64,000 bases of DNA from Riptortus pedestris (GCA_019009955.1 CM032230.1:15624501-15688500), one strand, 5' to 3'. Counted from the first letter of the stretch, positions 18,461 through 30,592 are shown. The notes: generated by a model from the sequence alone, not told the origin. A program made the numbers and translations.

Positions 18461-20590
18461 CTCATTAACTAACGCTGACAGGAATGAGGGTGAAATGGTC
18501 TATATTGTACCAAGTATAAATGATAGTAAAAAATCTCATTAACTACTTCTGACAATAAAATAAGCTATTTTGCACCAAGTATAAAGTATAGCAAAAATTC
18601 TCATTAAATATTACGCTATTTTGAACCAAGCATAAAATGTAACGAAAGATCTCATTAACTACTGCTGTCCGCCAAAATAAGCCATCAAGTACCAAGTATA
18701 AAGTATAGAATAAGATCTCATTAACTACAACTTAGAGTAAAAAGAAAGCTATTTTGAACCAAGCATAAAATGTAATAAAATATCTCATTAACTAAAACTG
18801 AGGGTAATATAAGCCATCAAGTACCAAGTATAAAGTATAGCAAAAGATCTTATCCTACTACTAACAGTGCAATAAGCTATTCTATACCAAGCATAAAATG
18901 TAATGAAATGTCTCATTAACTAAAACTGGGGGTAAAATAAGCCATCAAGTACCAAGTATAAAGGACAGCAAAAGATCTCATTAACTACTGCTGAGAGTAA
19001 AAAAAAGCTATTTTGAACCAAGCATAAAATGTAATAAAATATCTCATTAACTAAAAGTGGGAGTAATATGAGCCATCAAGTACCAAGTATAAAGGACAGC
19101 AATAGATCTCATTAACTACTGCTGAGAGTACAATAAGCTATTTTGAACCAAGCATAAAATGTAATAAAATATCTCATTAACTAAAAGTGGGAGTAATATA
19201 AGCCATCAAGTGCCAAGTATAAAGGACAGCAATAGATCTCATTAACTACTGCTGAGAGTACAATAAGCTATTTTATACCAAGCATAAAATGTAATAAAAT
19301 ATCTCATTAACTAAAAGTGGGAGTAATATAAGCCATCAAGTACCAAGTATAAAGGACAGCAATAAATCTCATTAACTACTGCTGAGAGTACAATAAGCTA
19401 TTTTATACCAAGCATAAAATGTAATAAAATATCTCATTAACTAAAAGTGGGAGTAATATAAGCCATCAAGTACCAAGTATAAAGGACAGCAATAAATCTC
19501 ATTAACTACTGCTGAGAGTACAATAAGCTATTTTATACCAAGCATAAAATGTAATAAAATATCTCATTAACTAAAAGTGGGAGTAATATAAGCCATCAAG
19601 TGCCAAGTATAAAGGACAGCATTAAATCTCATTAACTACTGCTGAGAGTACAATAAGCTATTTTATACCAAGCATAAAATGTAATAAAATATCTCATTAA
19701 CTAAAAGTGGGAGTAATATAAGCCATCAAGTACCAAGTATAAAGGACAGCAATAAATCTCATTAACTACTGCTGAGAGTACAATAAGCTATTTTATACCA
19801 AGCATAAAATGTAATAAAATATCTCATTAACTAAAAGTGGGAGTAATATAAGCCATCAAGTACCAAGTATAAAGGACAGCAATAAATCTCATTAACTACT
19901 GCTGAGAGTACAATAAGCTATTTTATACCAAGCATAAAATGTAATAAAATATCTCATTAACTAAAAGTGGGAGTAATATAAGCCATCAAGTACCAAGTAT
20001 AAAGGACAGCAATAAATCTCATTAACTACTGCTGAGAGTACAATAAGCTATTTTATACCAAGCATAAAATGTAATAAAATATCTCATTAACTAAAAGTGG
20101 GAGTAATATAAGCCATCAAGTACCAAGTATAAAGGACAGCAATAAATCTCATTAACTACTGCTGAGAGTACAATAAGCTATTTTATACCAAGCATAAAAT
20201 GTAATAAAATATCTCATTAACTAAAAGTGGGAGTAATATAAGCCATCAAGTACCAAGTATAAAGGACAGCAATAAATCTCATTAACTACTGCTGAGAGTA
20301 CAATAAGCTATTTTATACCAAGCATAAAATGTAATAAAATATCTCATTAACTAAAAGTGGGAGTAATATAAGCCATCAAGTACCAAGTATAAAGGACAGC
20401 AATAAATCTCATTAACTACTGCTGAGAGTACAATAAGCTATTTTATACCAAGCATAAAATGTAATAAAATATCTCATTAACTAAAATTGGTAGTAATAGA
20501 ATCCATCAAGTAACAAGTATAAATGATCTCATTAACTACTACTGTCAGTAAAATAAGCCAGCTGTTACCGAGTATAAAATATAATCTAAA
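18461..20590. repeat. Satellite array, 65-bp monomer in a 130-bp two-monomer unit
   Basis: Thirty-three monomers start with CTCATTAACT or a variant. From 18977 to 20473 starts are spaced 65 bp (66 once), and two types alternate strictly. Type A has ACTACTGCTGAGAGTA and ACCAAGCATAAAATG. Type B has AAAAGTGGGAGTAATATAAG and GGACAGC. The repeating unit is therefore 130 bp. The left edge (18461-18850) has irregular spacing (51-74 bp) and diverged monomers, and the last two monomers at the right edge (20473, 20528) are also diverged. No open frame and no known centromere-protein box was seen. Confidence 0.97.
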
Positions 20591-21842
20591 ACTAGGTACT
20601 ACAGGAGTATAGTTCAGCAGCATCCTATGTGCTTGTAGAAAAAAATACATCAGACAAACCAAAAGATTAATATTACTTGAATATCTGAATTCTCGGGAAG
20701 ACTAAGTTTTTTGAACACCTCAACACCGTCAAGTTAAAATTAACTCAGAGGCAGAACATTTCCGAAAAAAAAAATCACCAGGTAAGATTTAGCTTAGTCT
20801 AGGTTTTAACCCGTGTTACGAACTATTAACAATTGGATAATCAGAGAAGCCGTGGGAATTGTATGTCATCCGATTAATTTTAATGAAAGAAGATGACCGT
20901 TTACTCACGAAACTGTGGACAAACATTATCCAAACAACATTGGTAATTAATATTGGGCAGCAGACGGAAAACTAATAAATACAGATCTGAAAGATGGATG
21001 CTAGCTGGAATCATGGAAGAGCAATTCCCCGGAACAAGACTAGTCATGTATAAATACATTGGATAGAATTGCAGACACTCATTCTCAGTTGAAATACCTT
21101 GAACAAGCTAGGAACATGACCAGGGAAGAGATGATAAAAATGCTGTAGATAACATACTCTGTACTAGAAGACATTATATTTCTTTTAAGACACTGATAAA
21201 TGACTACTTGTAGGCCAAGTGTAGTTATTTGGGAAAATAACCATTGCAATGAATAATAATTTCAGTTATAATTATTTAATTGAGGAAACTAGTGCAGGAA
21301 ACACCACTATGAATATCGCAGCTTTGGTTTCATTAGACATGTAACAAATTGTCAATAGAAGCAGAGATTGGATTTAGTAATCATTGAATATGCGTGTAAT
21401 AGTCGCATGGCAAAACTTTATAATGATGCACCAATAATTACTGGACAGTATAATTTTATGTCTTCATTTCAATATTAATAATGAATTTACGCCAATTAAT
21501 GCTTACATCTGGGTATTTAAAGAGCCTAGTAAGAGATTAGAAACGTCATTTCCTGTGATTTTCTGTTTATGAGCCTTTAATCCTGGCGAATAATCATACA
21601 TTTAATTTGTTAAAGCGTTTCTCATTTTTTTTTTTTTTTGCAGTTGCAAAATCAGTGGTTACGCATAAAGTGATTCCTGCTCTTAGTTACGAAATACCAA
21701 AAAAAAAAATATTTCTTGCTAATAGAAAAAAGAATGAGCTTTACACACCACCTTGGAAAACTCCATTTCTCTTCTTTAAGGAAATAGGTATTTCCGAATT
21801 TTTTGCAATAAGAGTTTCTTTGAGTAGGATAAAATATTTATG
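20591..21842. other. Unassigned AT-rich stretch right of the satellite
   Basis: A T run followed by TTGCAG at 21625-21643 looks like a splice acceptor, with an open frame to 21843, but nothing else supports an exon. Confidence 0.25.
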
Positions 21843-22165
21843 AACGAATTTCCCCAAAGGGAGATCACCTATTGAGGTTGTACAAAGAGATTTTCGAAAA
21901 ATGTCTTCAAATGTTTATCCATCATATCCGTATATATGTCTGTTACAGCACTAGCGCAGCAATTTTTCTTTTATCGTTACCAAACTCGATATATAAGCGT
22001 TTCATATAAAACTAAAGAAGTTCTTTAACATTAAAGAAGAAGATCTTTAGCACCTGAAATCGGGGGGGGGGGGGTTCAAAATATTTCTCATATCATGTGA
22101 GGGATAGAAAATTGCATTGAACCAATCTAATTTTAAATTTAGTGTCCTAAAAATATTGTAATTTT
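21843..22165 (+). mobile_element. Family H copy, 5' end and first module
   Basis: It has GAATTTCCCCAAAGGGAG, the ATTGAGGTTGTAC block and the first module with an expanded G run at 22061-22073. The 3' half is missing; a SINE follows immediately. Confidence 0.75.
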
Positions 22166-22170
22166 GTTTG

Positions 22171-22325
22171 GGGCTCTGCTCAGCCAACTGAGTTACTGCG
22201 TTAGCGTCCTTGATTCCGACCTAGGCTGTAGGAATTTATGCAGCGACGAACTCATTAAGTAAAATCCTTAGTTCCAGTCTGGCTAGAGAAGAGTGGTAAA
22301 TTGTAGATCGCCTATTCTGGGGTTT
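22171..22325 (+). mobile_element. SINE copy S4, diverged
   Basis: It starts GGGGCTCTGCTCAGCC and keeps AATTTATGCAGCGACGAAC and GTCTGGCTAGAGAAGAGTGG. The tail is lost. Confidence 0.65.
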
Positions 22326-23589
22326 TTAAATATACAAGTGGTTTTGTGAATTTGAAAAAGCGCCACATAGAGACCATAGCACTAGTTCAACATGAGGCAT
22401 ACATTGTATGATATGAAAAGCTCAGGCCTCCAAGCCAAAATCTGATGAGGACAGTTATGTCTGCCTAATGTACAACCGGAAGCATAAAGTTGTGTTATGC
22501 GGGTAGACAGTTTGTTCTCTTCCTGGAGATTAAAGTGATTTGAAAAACATTAAATAACATTTTTTTCCCAGAAGCAGATTCCCTGTGAGAAAAACATTTC
22601 TCTGACAGAAACCCGTAGTGATAGAGGGGAAGTTAATTCTAAAAGTGGTTCTTTTAACTTAGCGGTAGACCTTAAGATTTTAATCAGTGAGGTCGGAATA
22701 AAATATCTTCAATGGACACCATCTAATTAAGAACTAGCTAGGTGAAATCTATTAACCTACATTTTATTCAAAACACAGCTTTAGCGAATACATTAGCCAA
22801 AAGTGAGCTGGAAACCATAAAAGGACAGAATACACGAGCGAAGACAACAAAAGGTTGAGGTCGGCAAGACGTGGGGATGTGGCAACGTTTCGGGCCGAGT
22901 GAGTGAGTCCTCTTCTTTGGCAATTGGTCGGCACGGCCTTGGGAGAGGAACGCCCCCGAGGTATCTTCCTACAGCTTGCATTGTGTGTTAATGTCAATCT
23001 GGATATGTTCGATGAAATACATTGATTGGTTTCTCAGTTATTGCACTCATCTTAATACTAAAGGTCGCATTCCATGCATAATGACGTATCTCGATATATG
23101 AGTCATTCCGATTTGACATTATCACATATATAATAATGAAGTTCAATACAGATACACTGTACACTTTGAAAAATCCCTCCTCTCAACAAAATCGAACGAA
23201 CCACTGGAGAAGCAAACTAAATAATTTATTTATTTGTTTGATATAATGTTCATAATTTATTAAGATATATTAATGTTTTTAATTCACACGAGTTGTTTAT
23301 CCTTTCCTTTTAATCAGTTTTTAGAGTGATTACATTATGTAAACGTGCACCTTAATTTTGCCTAATTAAACCTAGTTTAGAGGTTTTCTATAATTCAGAA
23401 TTCCATGAAGAAAATTATTAATTTATTATGATATGTTAATGTTTTTAATTCATACTTGTTCTTTAACAATTTCCTTCCAATCAGCGTTCAAATAGTTCAT
23501 TTCACTATGTAAACATGTGTAAAACTCATCATTTTAGGTGTACCGCAATATTTCGTATTCACACTTTTGCTTATTTTTTTTATTGTTTT
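22326..23589. other. Unassigned stretch
   Basis: The section 22795-22990 is richer in G+C and does not match other parts of the window. Two open frames there overlap antisense without recognisable product. Confidence 0.3.
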
Positions 23590-23825
23590 TTTTTGGGGGG
23601 GGCTCAGGTTAACCATGTGATTTAAAGAATTAACCTTAATCTCACATGGTAAACTTAGAGTGGTGAGTTCGATTCCCGCCTAGGGCAGAGAAATTTATTT
23701 AGTGACGGAATTCATTAAATAAAAGTCTTAGTCCCACCCTGGCTAGAAAAGGGTGGTAATCTTCAGATAACCCTCCTCAATTAGCTTTAGTTGCAAAAAG
23801 TGGATGTTAATAAATAATTTAATTT
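23590..23825 (+). mobile_element. Full-length SINE, copy S5, with target duplication
   Basis: TTTTGCTTATTTTTT occurs at 23575-23589 and 23826-23840, a 15-bp duplication. After a short T/G-rich stretch it has the full head (GGCTCAGGTTAACCATGTG), the B-box-like GAGTTCGATTCCCGCC, the body and GTTAATAAATAATTT. Confidence 0.9.
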
Positions 23826-24005
23826 TTTTGCTTATTTTTTGAAAAGGAGTAAAATATTTGGAAATCCGCCGGAAATGGTTGTGTATCGGCTATAAATTCT
23901 CATTTTTTTTTTTTTTTTTTTAAATTGATGACCATTATTAAAATATTCTTTTCCACTATTTTTCACAAATTTCTTACACTTGTTGGTTTTGGTTCATTTT
24001 TAGCT

Positions 24006-24035
24006 CTGAAGAAGGGAACCCATGGTACCAATAAC
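24006..24035 (+). ncRNA. Hammerhead-like relic
   Basis: CTGAAGA at 24006-24012 fits CUGANGA. GGAACC and GGTACC can form helix II with one mismatch. The second box is AATAAC where GAAAC is expected. The layout matches Penelope UTRs, but the catalytic box is mutated. Confidence 0.3.
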
Positions 24036-24189
24036 TGTCAGCATAAATAAATAAACTCCTCTATTTGAAGAATTGAGAATTTACGGCCAATATTCAATCA
24101 TCCTCTACTATCACTCAATACCCGACGGCTAACCAACGACTGACAGATTACAATCTTGTTTAACTATCAATGCTTTACAATTGTCGTCC

Positions 24190-24350
24190 TTTACATTTTC
24201 TCTTAAATCAAATATTAAGCGAGTTATTCGTACTTTCTTGTTTTCGGGCATCAGTAAACCCCCACTACTAGAGTAAGAATAAGAAAATCTATGGTCAGAT
24301 GGTATTACTATTGTGTCATACCAAAACGTGGGAAGTATGCTGATTTTACG
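24190..24350 (+). mobile_element. Family H second-module 3' part
   Basis: AATATTAAGCGAGTTATTCG and AACGTGGGAAGTATGCTGAT are the right module and damaged 3' inverted repeat. Confidence 0.65.
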
Positions 24351-24469
24351 TAGCAAATTTATTTTTCACGTAATATGATAACATCATCGAAGTAAATGGT
24401 TTTCTTGAGTACTTCGATGCTTTTAGTTCAGTTGGAATTTTGCTAAAGAGATATATAGACATCGTTTTA

Positions 24470-25020
24470 GAAAGTTGTTGAAGGTGCGGCGCACGTGTGA
24501 TGAACAGACGGCAGTAACTGCTCAGCCGGCTGAACACGAGCTAATCCACGTGGAGTAGCAACGTGCGACTCCTGCCCGATGTGGAGGCGGGCACCAGGAC
24601 CTTCCTAGTTCTCCGACATTACATTCCCCAAGGACTTTGCGGGGAGAAAGCAACGCAAATATCAGGAGCAACCCGCAGATCGATTTGAGCTAATTGTCTG
24701 CCTGCTTTCGGATTCCAGTACTTGCAGCGGTCTGTACGGTAGAAGGACGATGTGATTTATCCGCTAGCTCGCCCTCATCAGCCGGCTAATGGCGGTTTGC
24801 GGCTTATTTGCTGGGCCTTGTTTGTAATTCCAGTACTCCTGATAGGCTTTCCTTTCACCCTTGACCCTCCGGCCTTCGTCAAGAATGGGAAAGGAATTCC
24901 AATCATATGGAGTCCAACCATGTCTGTTTGATAGAGATAGGCCTAGATCAGTAATGAACCGCGGGGTACTGTACTCCATCAACATCGCAACAAACTCTTA
25001 TATCCCAAGGATGCCTGAAT
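24470..25020. other. G+C-richer island of unknown nature
   Basis: Against AT-rich surroundings this 550-bp section has balanced composition, several CGG and GCC groups, and no match to the window's repeats. An open frame on minus at 24985-24764 and one at 24537-24346 have no recognisable domain. It could be an exon, a conserved non-coding element or a low-copy transposon piece. Confidence 0.3.
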
Positions 25021-25039
25021 ACTAACTCTAGTTATACGG

Positions 25040-26165
25040 AGTAACAGGGGTTGCGTAAACTAATCATATTTCCTACGTGAAGCTATGACACACTATCGAT
25101 GTCTATTGATTTCAACCCATATTTCTAAGTAAAACTCCGATACGTACAAGCGGGAGTTTATTGAATGCTGAAAACAAAAATGTATGAATTACTCGCTTCA
25201 AATAAATATTTTTGAATTAAAAATGTAAAATCTTAAATGATATCGTCACCACACAACAAATCTGTATGTATCTCACACAGTGAAAGTTCCATGAAAATCA
25301 TATTTGGTATTCAAGCTTCAAATAGAGCTGTTCATGATAATTAATTGTTAATATGACAAGAGTAGGAGTGGGGTTTTCTGAAGACTCGAAAAAATGCAAA
25401 TATTTTGGTTCATGTTCGCTACAGAGACAAAAGTGCGTCTTGCAGAGGCTACATAATTATGCAGATTTTCCACTTGCTGGTATAACAACACACGTGTGAT
25501 CTCATCTAACCACCGATTTTCTATTTCTACGTAAAAACCAGATGAGTGAGTAGAAGGCGGGCGGGGAGTTACTGAAGGCTAATTACACGAATTACAAATA
25601 ATTCGCTTTATACATGAATTACGAAGAAATGCTTATAACAATAATAGACTAGCTTATAGAATAGCTTAATAAGATTGGCTCTATATCATTTTTCGATGCT
25701 ACTCATAACAAAGGATATGATTTTCAAAATTGCCCCACCTATGAACCACCATCCATTTTCTACTCTCGATTTCACCCATTAACTAATATGAACATTGCTA
25801 TTAAATGAACCATTTAAATATCGAGTATGGTATAGAAGAACTAAATATTTTCGATTCACGACCACAAATTGATGGGGTCATCACTGTAAACGTTCACTGA
25901 AAACAATATTTGGTATTTTAACCTGGAATAAAGTAGTTCAAAGAAGGCTGAAATCTAAAAAAAAATGCAAACATCTCTGTTAATTTTAAAGATAGTTTTA
26001 TAGCAAACTTTAATTCCTATAAAATTTATTCTAACAGAGATATTTCGAATGTTCCAAATTCCCCTCCCTCTAAACCCCCCACTGGTTCAATTTCAGAAAT
26101 TAAAGAACTCGACCTTTAGTTTTCCATGAAACACTTATGTATCGTACCAGTAGTTTAGAATGAGT
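25040..26165 (-). mobile_element. Family H, two adjacent minus-strand copies
   Basis: The first (about 25040-25432) has a damaged 3' end (GGGGTTGCGTAAACTAATCA) and part of a second module. The second (about 25433-26165) has its own degraded 3' end (AGGCTACATAATTATGCAGA) and continues through both modules to GGTTCAATTTCAG. The 5' termini are missing. Confidence 0.7.
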
Positions 26166-26363
26166 ATATCTATTTGAAATACACCAAGTCTTTAAGCTTA
26201 ACATCTATGGTGGGATGCCAGCAGTTGCACCCACACTTAAGTGGCATATGTACCCGTAAAATACTTATGTGGCATATTTATCTTTAATGATTTATGTGTC
26301 ATGATTTCAAATATTTATGTGATATGTCCGAATTTCCGTATTTAAATTCATTAAAGTGAATAA

Positions 26364-26557
26364 GGGGCTTAGGTTGGCCACGTTGAGTTAAGACGTTACT
26401 CTTAACATCACATGGTAAACCAAGAGTTGTTCGATTCTCACCTATGAAAGGAATTCCTCTAGTGAAATCTTTAGTCCCACCCTGGCTATGAACGTTTAGT
26501 AGCCTGTAGATAACACGTCCTAACTAGTGTTAGTACAAAGTGGACTTTAATAAATAT
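26364..26557 (+). mobile_element. SINE copy S6
   Basis: GGGGCTTAGGTTGGCCACG head, TTGTTCGATTCTCACC, TCCCACCCTGGCTATGAAC and GTGGACTTTAATAAATA tail. Confidence 0.8.
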
Positions 26558-27159
26558 CATTTATGCAAATATTTGCAAATGTTGCGTAGTTATTGTCTAA
26601 TGAATTAATAAACAAAAAATTTACTACTTCCTCTACCTTATTCATTATTCATATAAAATTTTGTTGTAATTATACTTGCTTATGTTAAAAACATTTCCTA
26701 ATCGCCATTAATGGCCAACGAGGCAGATGGTAATATCGGATGACAATTGTAGAAGTGTTGAATCATCATCATTATTTTTTGCTATTAATAAAATATTAGA
26801 TGAGATCAACAAGTTCATGGAATGGTCGATTATGAAATTGTGGCAAAAAACGCTGACAATAAATCCCTCACTCACTGTTTACAAATCTGGTATTTAAATA
26901 ACTGACTCACTATTTCAACTTATTTCTGAGCAGCATTTTAACCTAGTTTTGACAACAGTCTGGTTGCTTCATGCACAAATAATTTTGCTATCATTACAGC
27001 CACATTTAATGCTAGATATTTTCCGCTTGCTGGACACACCATTTTACGTTCAACAAGAAGCTATGTATTCAAATTCAAAATGGAAATGTAATGTACTGCA
27101 CAGGCTGAACAACTGAAAATCACATTAGCAGGTGTGGTTGCACAGCTAAACAGGCAGTA
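26558..27159. other. Unassigned AT-rich stretch
   Basis: No feature recognised. Confidence 0.3.
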
Positions 27160-27775
27160 CGCAGGGGCTGCGTAAACTAAGCAGATTTCACACGCTCTGG
27201 TGTGACACACTACTGACCTCATCATCCCAACATATATTCTCCATTTCTAAAAGCAGACTTAATTGCGTAAATATGTTTTAACGTGTTGAGAATGTCACTC
27301 CCACATAAAAACTGCCCAGAAGCCTGTTAGACCATTATTTTGCATTAACAACCAGTTTTATTTATGTTTATAGATTTGATACAATGTCAACGCACGATAA
27401 AATCAAAACTTGAGAAATATTATTTATTTATTACGAGTTAAGAGTTTCGATTTATTTCTGCTCGTAAAAATCTATACTAAGGTTGCCATTAAATTATAAG
27501 TTATTATGTAATTTAGAACTAGCTTATATATAGTGATAATCTCTCATAAAAATTGGAATTTACAATATTAAAAGCTAGATAAAATCATGAACAAGCTAAT
27601 AAATGTTAACAAGAATAATTTCAATAAATGTTTTTTTAATGGAGGGCAAGATGGTGGATTTATTTCTGTTCTAATCAGATGGTGGGTGTTAGCAGTATTA
27701 CGAAGGAGGTTACACCTGTTTAGAGAAATAAAATCCTTCATCCCATGTGTTGGATTATTCACTAGTGATCTCCTC
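27160..27775 (-). mobile_element. Family H subfamily D copy, inverted partner of 2490-3040
   Basis: It begins, as minus-strand copies do, with the 3' terminus (GCAGGGGCTGCGTAAACTAA, GCAGATTTCACACG) and continues with the subfamily D interior (TAAGGTTGCCATTAAATTAT; ATCAGATGG). It is longer at its 5' side than the partner. Confidence 0.75.
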
Positions 27776-28030
27776 TCATAATGTATTCTCTGTTACCATA
27801 AATATAAATCTGATGAAGTTGGGCTTTACTTAAAGCTACAAGAAAGTATGAATAACTCGCTTAGTGTTTCAAACAAAGTGTATGCAACAATTGTTGATCG
27901 ACACTGTTTACATTGAGTATGGTATACAACAACTAAACGTTTTCGGGCCAATAACGCAATATCATAATTGCTGATGCCATAATTTTACGTACTTTGCACA
28001 GTAAAAGTTGAATGAAAACAATTTGAAAAC
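27776..28030 (-). mobile_element. Family H second-module fragment
   Basis: AGTATGAATAACTCGCTTAG and GTTTACATTGAGTATGG on the plus strand are the reverse complement of the right module. Confidence 0.65.
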
Positions 28031-28104
28031 ATTTCCTTCTATGTGGGAGTTACATTCTTTACAAGTAAAGACATATGTCGTTCTTGGATCAATTTTTGCC
28101 AGTA

Positions 28105-28303
28105 CCTTGACTTCATGAAGCAGAAAATGTTTGACAAACTGAGAATCACAACATATTTGAAGAAGTCAAGGTTCTGGCAGAAGTTGATCGCTACCAGGTA
28201 ATAATTGTACAAGAGGCTATCGAGATAGTAAAATGTCCTCAAAACTTGAACAGAGAAGACGGCTATAGATTAAGTAAACCTTGGAAGCCCATTTATTCCA
28301 CTT
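28105..28303 (+). pseudogene. Penelope-like element, C-terminal GIY-YIG region remnant
   Basis: One frame reads QTENHNIFEEVKVLAEVDRY, then EAIEIVKCPQNLN and REDGYRLSKPWKPIYST before a TAG stop near 28303. The order (conserved F/K-VLA, then EA-EI-K, then N-NREDGY-LS-W-P) is the usual C-terminal tail behind the GIY-YIG endonuclease of Penelope-like retroelements. A stop lies upstream in the same frame (at about 28135) and the reverse transcriptase is missing, so this is a 5'-truncated dead copy. The UTR follows. Confidence 0.65.
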
Positions 28304-28545
28304 AGAATGAAACATACACAGGAGGTACAATCGCAAAGGAACCAGAATCGGGAGACTGTACCCCAATGTAGCTGGAAGGGGAAGCTCCACCCCCGGCATC
28401 TGATGAAAGGATTGCAAACACCTGAAGAGGAACTCTTCAGTTTCAGGGACATCCCTGAGGATGCTAGAAGTATGTCTAGCGAAACGTTGGTCAGAAAAAT
28501 AGAAACACTTTCAGAATCCGAAGACTTTGATTGTAATATTAAGTA
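28304..28545 (+). mobile_element. Penelope-like UTR
   Basis: The segment directly after the stop codon contains the hammerhead-like motif at 28455-28485. It is less AT-rich than the surroundings. An open frame spans it but has no recognisable product. Confidence 0.5.
28455..28485 (+). ncRNA. Hammerhead-ribozyme-like motif in the Penelope UTR
   Basis: CTGAGGA (28455-28461) fits CUGANGA. GCTAGA (28463-28468) and TCTAGC (28475-28480) form a perfect 6-bp helix II with a 6-nt loop. GAAAC (28481-28485) completes the core. Downstream GTTGGTC could give the short helix III and a UC cleavage position. A helix I partner on both sides is not evident, so activity is doubtful. The location next to Penelope coding sequence strongly favours this reading. 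Confidence 0.6.
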
Positions 28546-29180
28546 AAAACATATTTACACAATTTAGTAATGACTGCAAACACAAAAGCTGGTTTCGATT
28601 TAGGGGATTCTGCTAATAATGAAAGAATTAGTGACTAAAAGTAGCCCATCACAATCTTAATCAAAGGACATAGGAATGGCCTATAGCAACATTAGTAGCC
28701 ATTAATGCTCTGAGAGTATAACGAACAGAAAAAGTGCCTCGTTCCAGAGAGGTGCGGCTATGGCGAGGAAATATCAGACCTTGACGAAGAATACGGACAA
28801 AAATTGTTTTCTTTTTGTCAGGGTTTCCGAGATCGGCTACAAAGGAAACGAAAGGCTCAAAAGGAAGCTTTGACGCCTAGACAGCTGTTTCGAAATAGAC
28901 CGAACCGATCCATTTCTCGGAGTGTATTGTAGGCAGTTGGTCAATACGGTGGATTGATGCTTTCAATCAGAGGCCGCATTCAATCAGACCGGGTGCCATA
29001 CCTCCCATTGAAGGCTGGAGTAATCAATTGCCCGGAGATCGGCTCATCCCCGTCAGTCACCAGGAAGGTATTTGCCAACAATCTATTCGTTATCGATGCT
29101 GTAACCATAATGAAGAGTTACGCCCTCTACATGCCACTGATTAGCTTTGAAGAATTGAAACAGGAAATGATAAGTCAGTC
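28546..29180. other. Unassigned stretch
   Basis: The section 28730-29170 is richer in G+C, with an open frame from 28954 that runs into family H sequence at 29181. No domain recognised. Confidence 0.3.
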
Positions 29181-29680
29181 GTGCAGGGGCTGCGTAAAAT
29201 ACTTTGAGCAGATTTTCTTTAAAGGCCAATCAACTATTGAGGTTGTACTCATGACGGGATTTTCGACAATTTTTTTCAAATATCCTACCCAGGAGATCAA
29301 AAGGAAAACGAGTTCCAAACACTCTAGAGGTCGCCATTTTTGTTTTATCCTTGCTAAACTCGATTTTTAAATGTTTAAGTTCAAGGTCATTAACGACTGA
29401 AATCGGTCCAATAGGGGAGACCTATTAGACGGGGAGTTTTAAAAATTTAAAATTTCTCCGTTATTATGAGCCGTATCGAAAAATCAAGTAGTACCAATCA
29501 TCTTGCAATTTTAATTTGATATAAATGTTATTATTATTATTATTTATTAACGTCTACTTTTTGCAACTCAGACTAATTGGGACGGGTTATCTACGGGTTA
29601 CCACCCTTTCCTAGCTAGGGTGGGATTTTAGGATCTTATTTAATGAATTTCGTCACTAAATATAAATTTTGTTGCATGCA
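29181..29680 (+). mobile_element. Family H copy, split by a SINE tail
   Basis: A short minus-strand 3' terminus (GTGCAGGGGCTGCGTAAA) lies at 29181-29207. A plus-strand 5' end (GAGCAGATTTTCTTTAAAGG) with the first module follows to 29528. SINE S7 interrupts, and a few bases of the module resume after 29661. Confidence 0.7.
29529..29661 (-). mobile_element. SINE copy S7, 5'-truncated
   Basis: On plus it reads tail-first: TTATTATTATTATTTATTAACG, the body, and stops at TGAATTTCGTCACTAAAT. The tRNA head is missing. A similar ATATAAAT sequence on both sides may be an imperfect target duplication. Confidence 0.8.
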
Positions 29681-29707
29681 GTATTTATTTGTATTGAATA
29701 TTATAAT

Positions 29708-30260
29708 AGTTTCGGAAAAAGGAAATCTCCTAATGAGGCCATACTCATGACCAGATTTTTGAAACATTTCTTCAAATGTCCATCGATTCTATCTAGTGGA
29801 TGAAGAAAATGAGGTCCATTCAAAATTATATAAAAACTAGTCTGTTACCCGCTCTAGCGGTAGCAGTTCTGGTTTAATCGTAACCACACTCAATGTATAA
29901 GCGTTTTATGCAAAACTAAAGATCAAGTTCGTAAATGAATGAAATCTAACCACTGACGGATTTAGAGGGGGGAATTTCGAAAACTCGAAATATGTCTGTT
30001 ATTATACGCCTTATCCAAAGATTATATAGAACCAATATCATGGCAATTGCACTTTTCTATAAAAAAAGTTTATATACATTTTTCTCTAAATTGAATATTA
30101 AGCAAGATATTTGCATTTTTTAGTTTTCATTCTTTAGTAACCCCCCCCCCCGCTAATTTATGCCATATTATTCATAAGCTGTTATATCATGAACTACATA
30201 ATTTAAAGTTTAAATACAAAATATTATCGTGTTGTCCATTGAATGTTTACTGTGTGAGAG
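29708..30260 (+). mobile_element. Family H copy, 5' end and first module
   Basis: GGAAATCTCCTAATGAGGCC, a very short AT tract, GTTACCCGCTCTAGCGG, the G-rich tract, a C run at 30140-30150, and the long right half to about 30260. Confidence 0.75.
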
Positions 30261-30334
30261 ATAGATGAACAAAAGAATTGCGAGGACGTCATAAGTCAGG
30301 AATATGTGGTCATGAATCAAAAATATATATTTGT

Positions 30335-30592
30335 TATAAACCATACTCGATATTTAACTGTTCAGTCGTATTGCAAAATGTTATAGAACCAATCTTGTTA
30401 AGCGATTGATGCTCTACAACTGTTGCCCTATAATGTTTTTCGTAATTCAAATTATAAGCGAGTTATTTCTGCTTTCTTGTTTTCAGCCTTTAATAATCTC
30501 CTCCCCCCTCACATACAACCCTTTTACTGATCAGTTCTTTTTACAAAGAAATAGAGAATGAGAACACAGGTGTGTTATAGCAGCACCTGAGT
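30335..30592 (+). mobile_element. Family H second module
   Basis: CATACTCGATATTTAACTGT to AGCACCTGAGTG; it lies in the position expected for the right half of the copy at 29708. The inverted repeat and hairpin are missing. Confidence 0.65.

Noticed and set aside
18461..20590. Possible CRISPR array
   Set aside because: Both parts of the 130-bp unit are repeated, there are no unique spacers, and the context is a eukaryotic transposon-rich region.
21607..21843. Exon after a T run and TTGCAG
   Set aside because: Acceptor-like strings are expected at T runs in AT-rich DNA. The peptide has no recognisable feature and the frame ends at the start of a family H copy.
28954..29370. 138-codon open frame
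   Set aside because: Its second half is translated family H sequence (29181 onward), and the first half has no recognisable domain.
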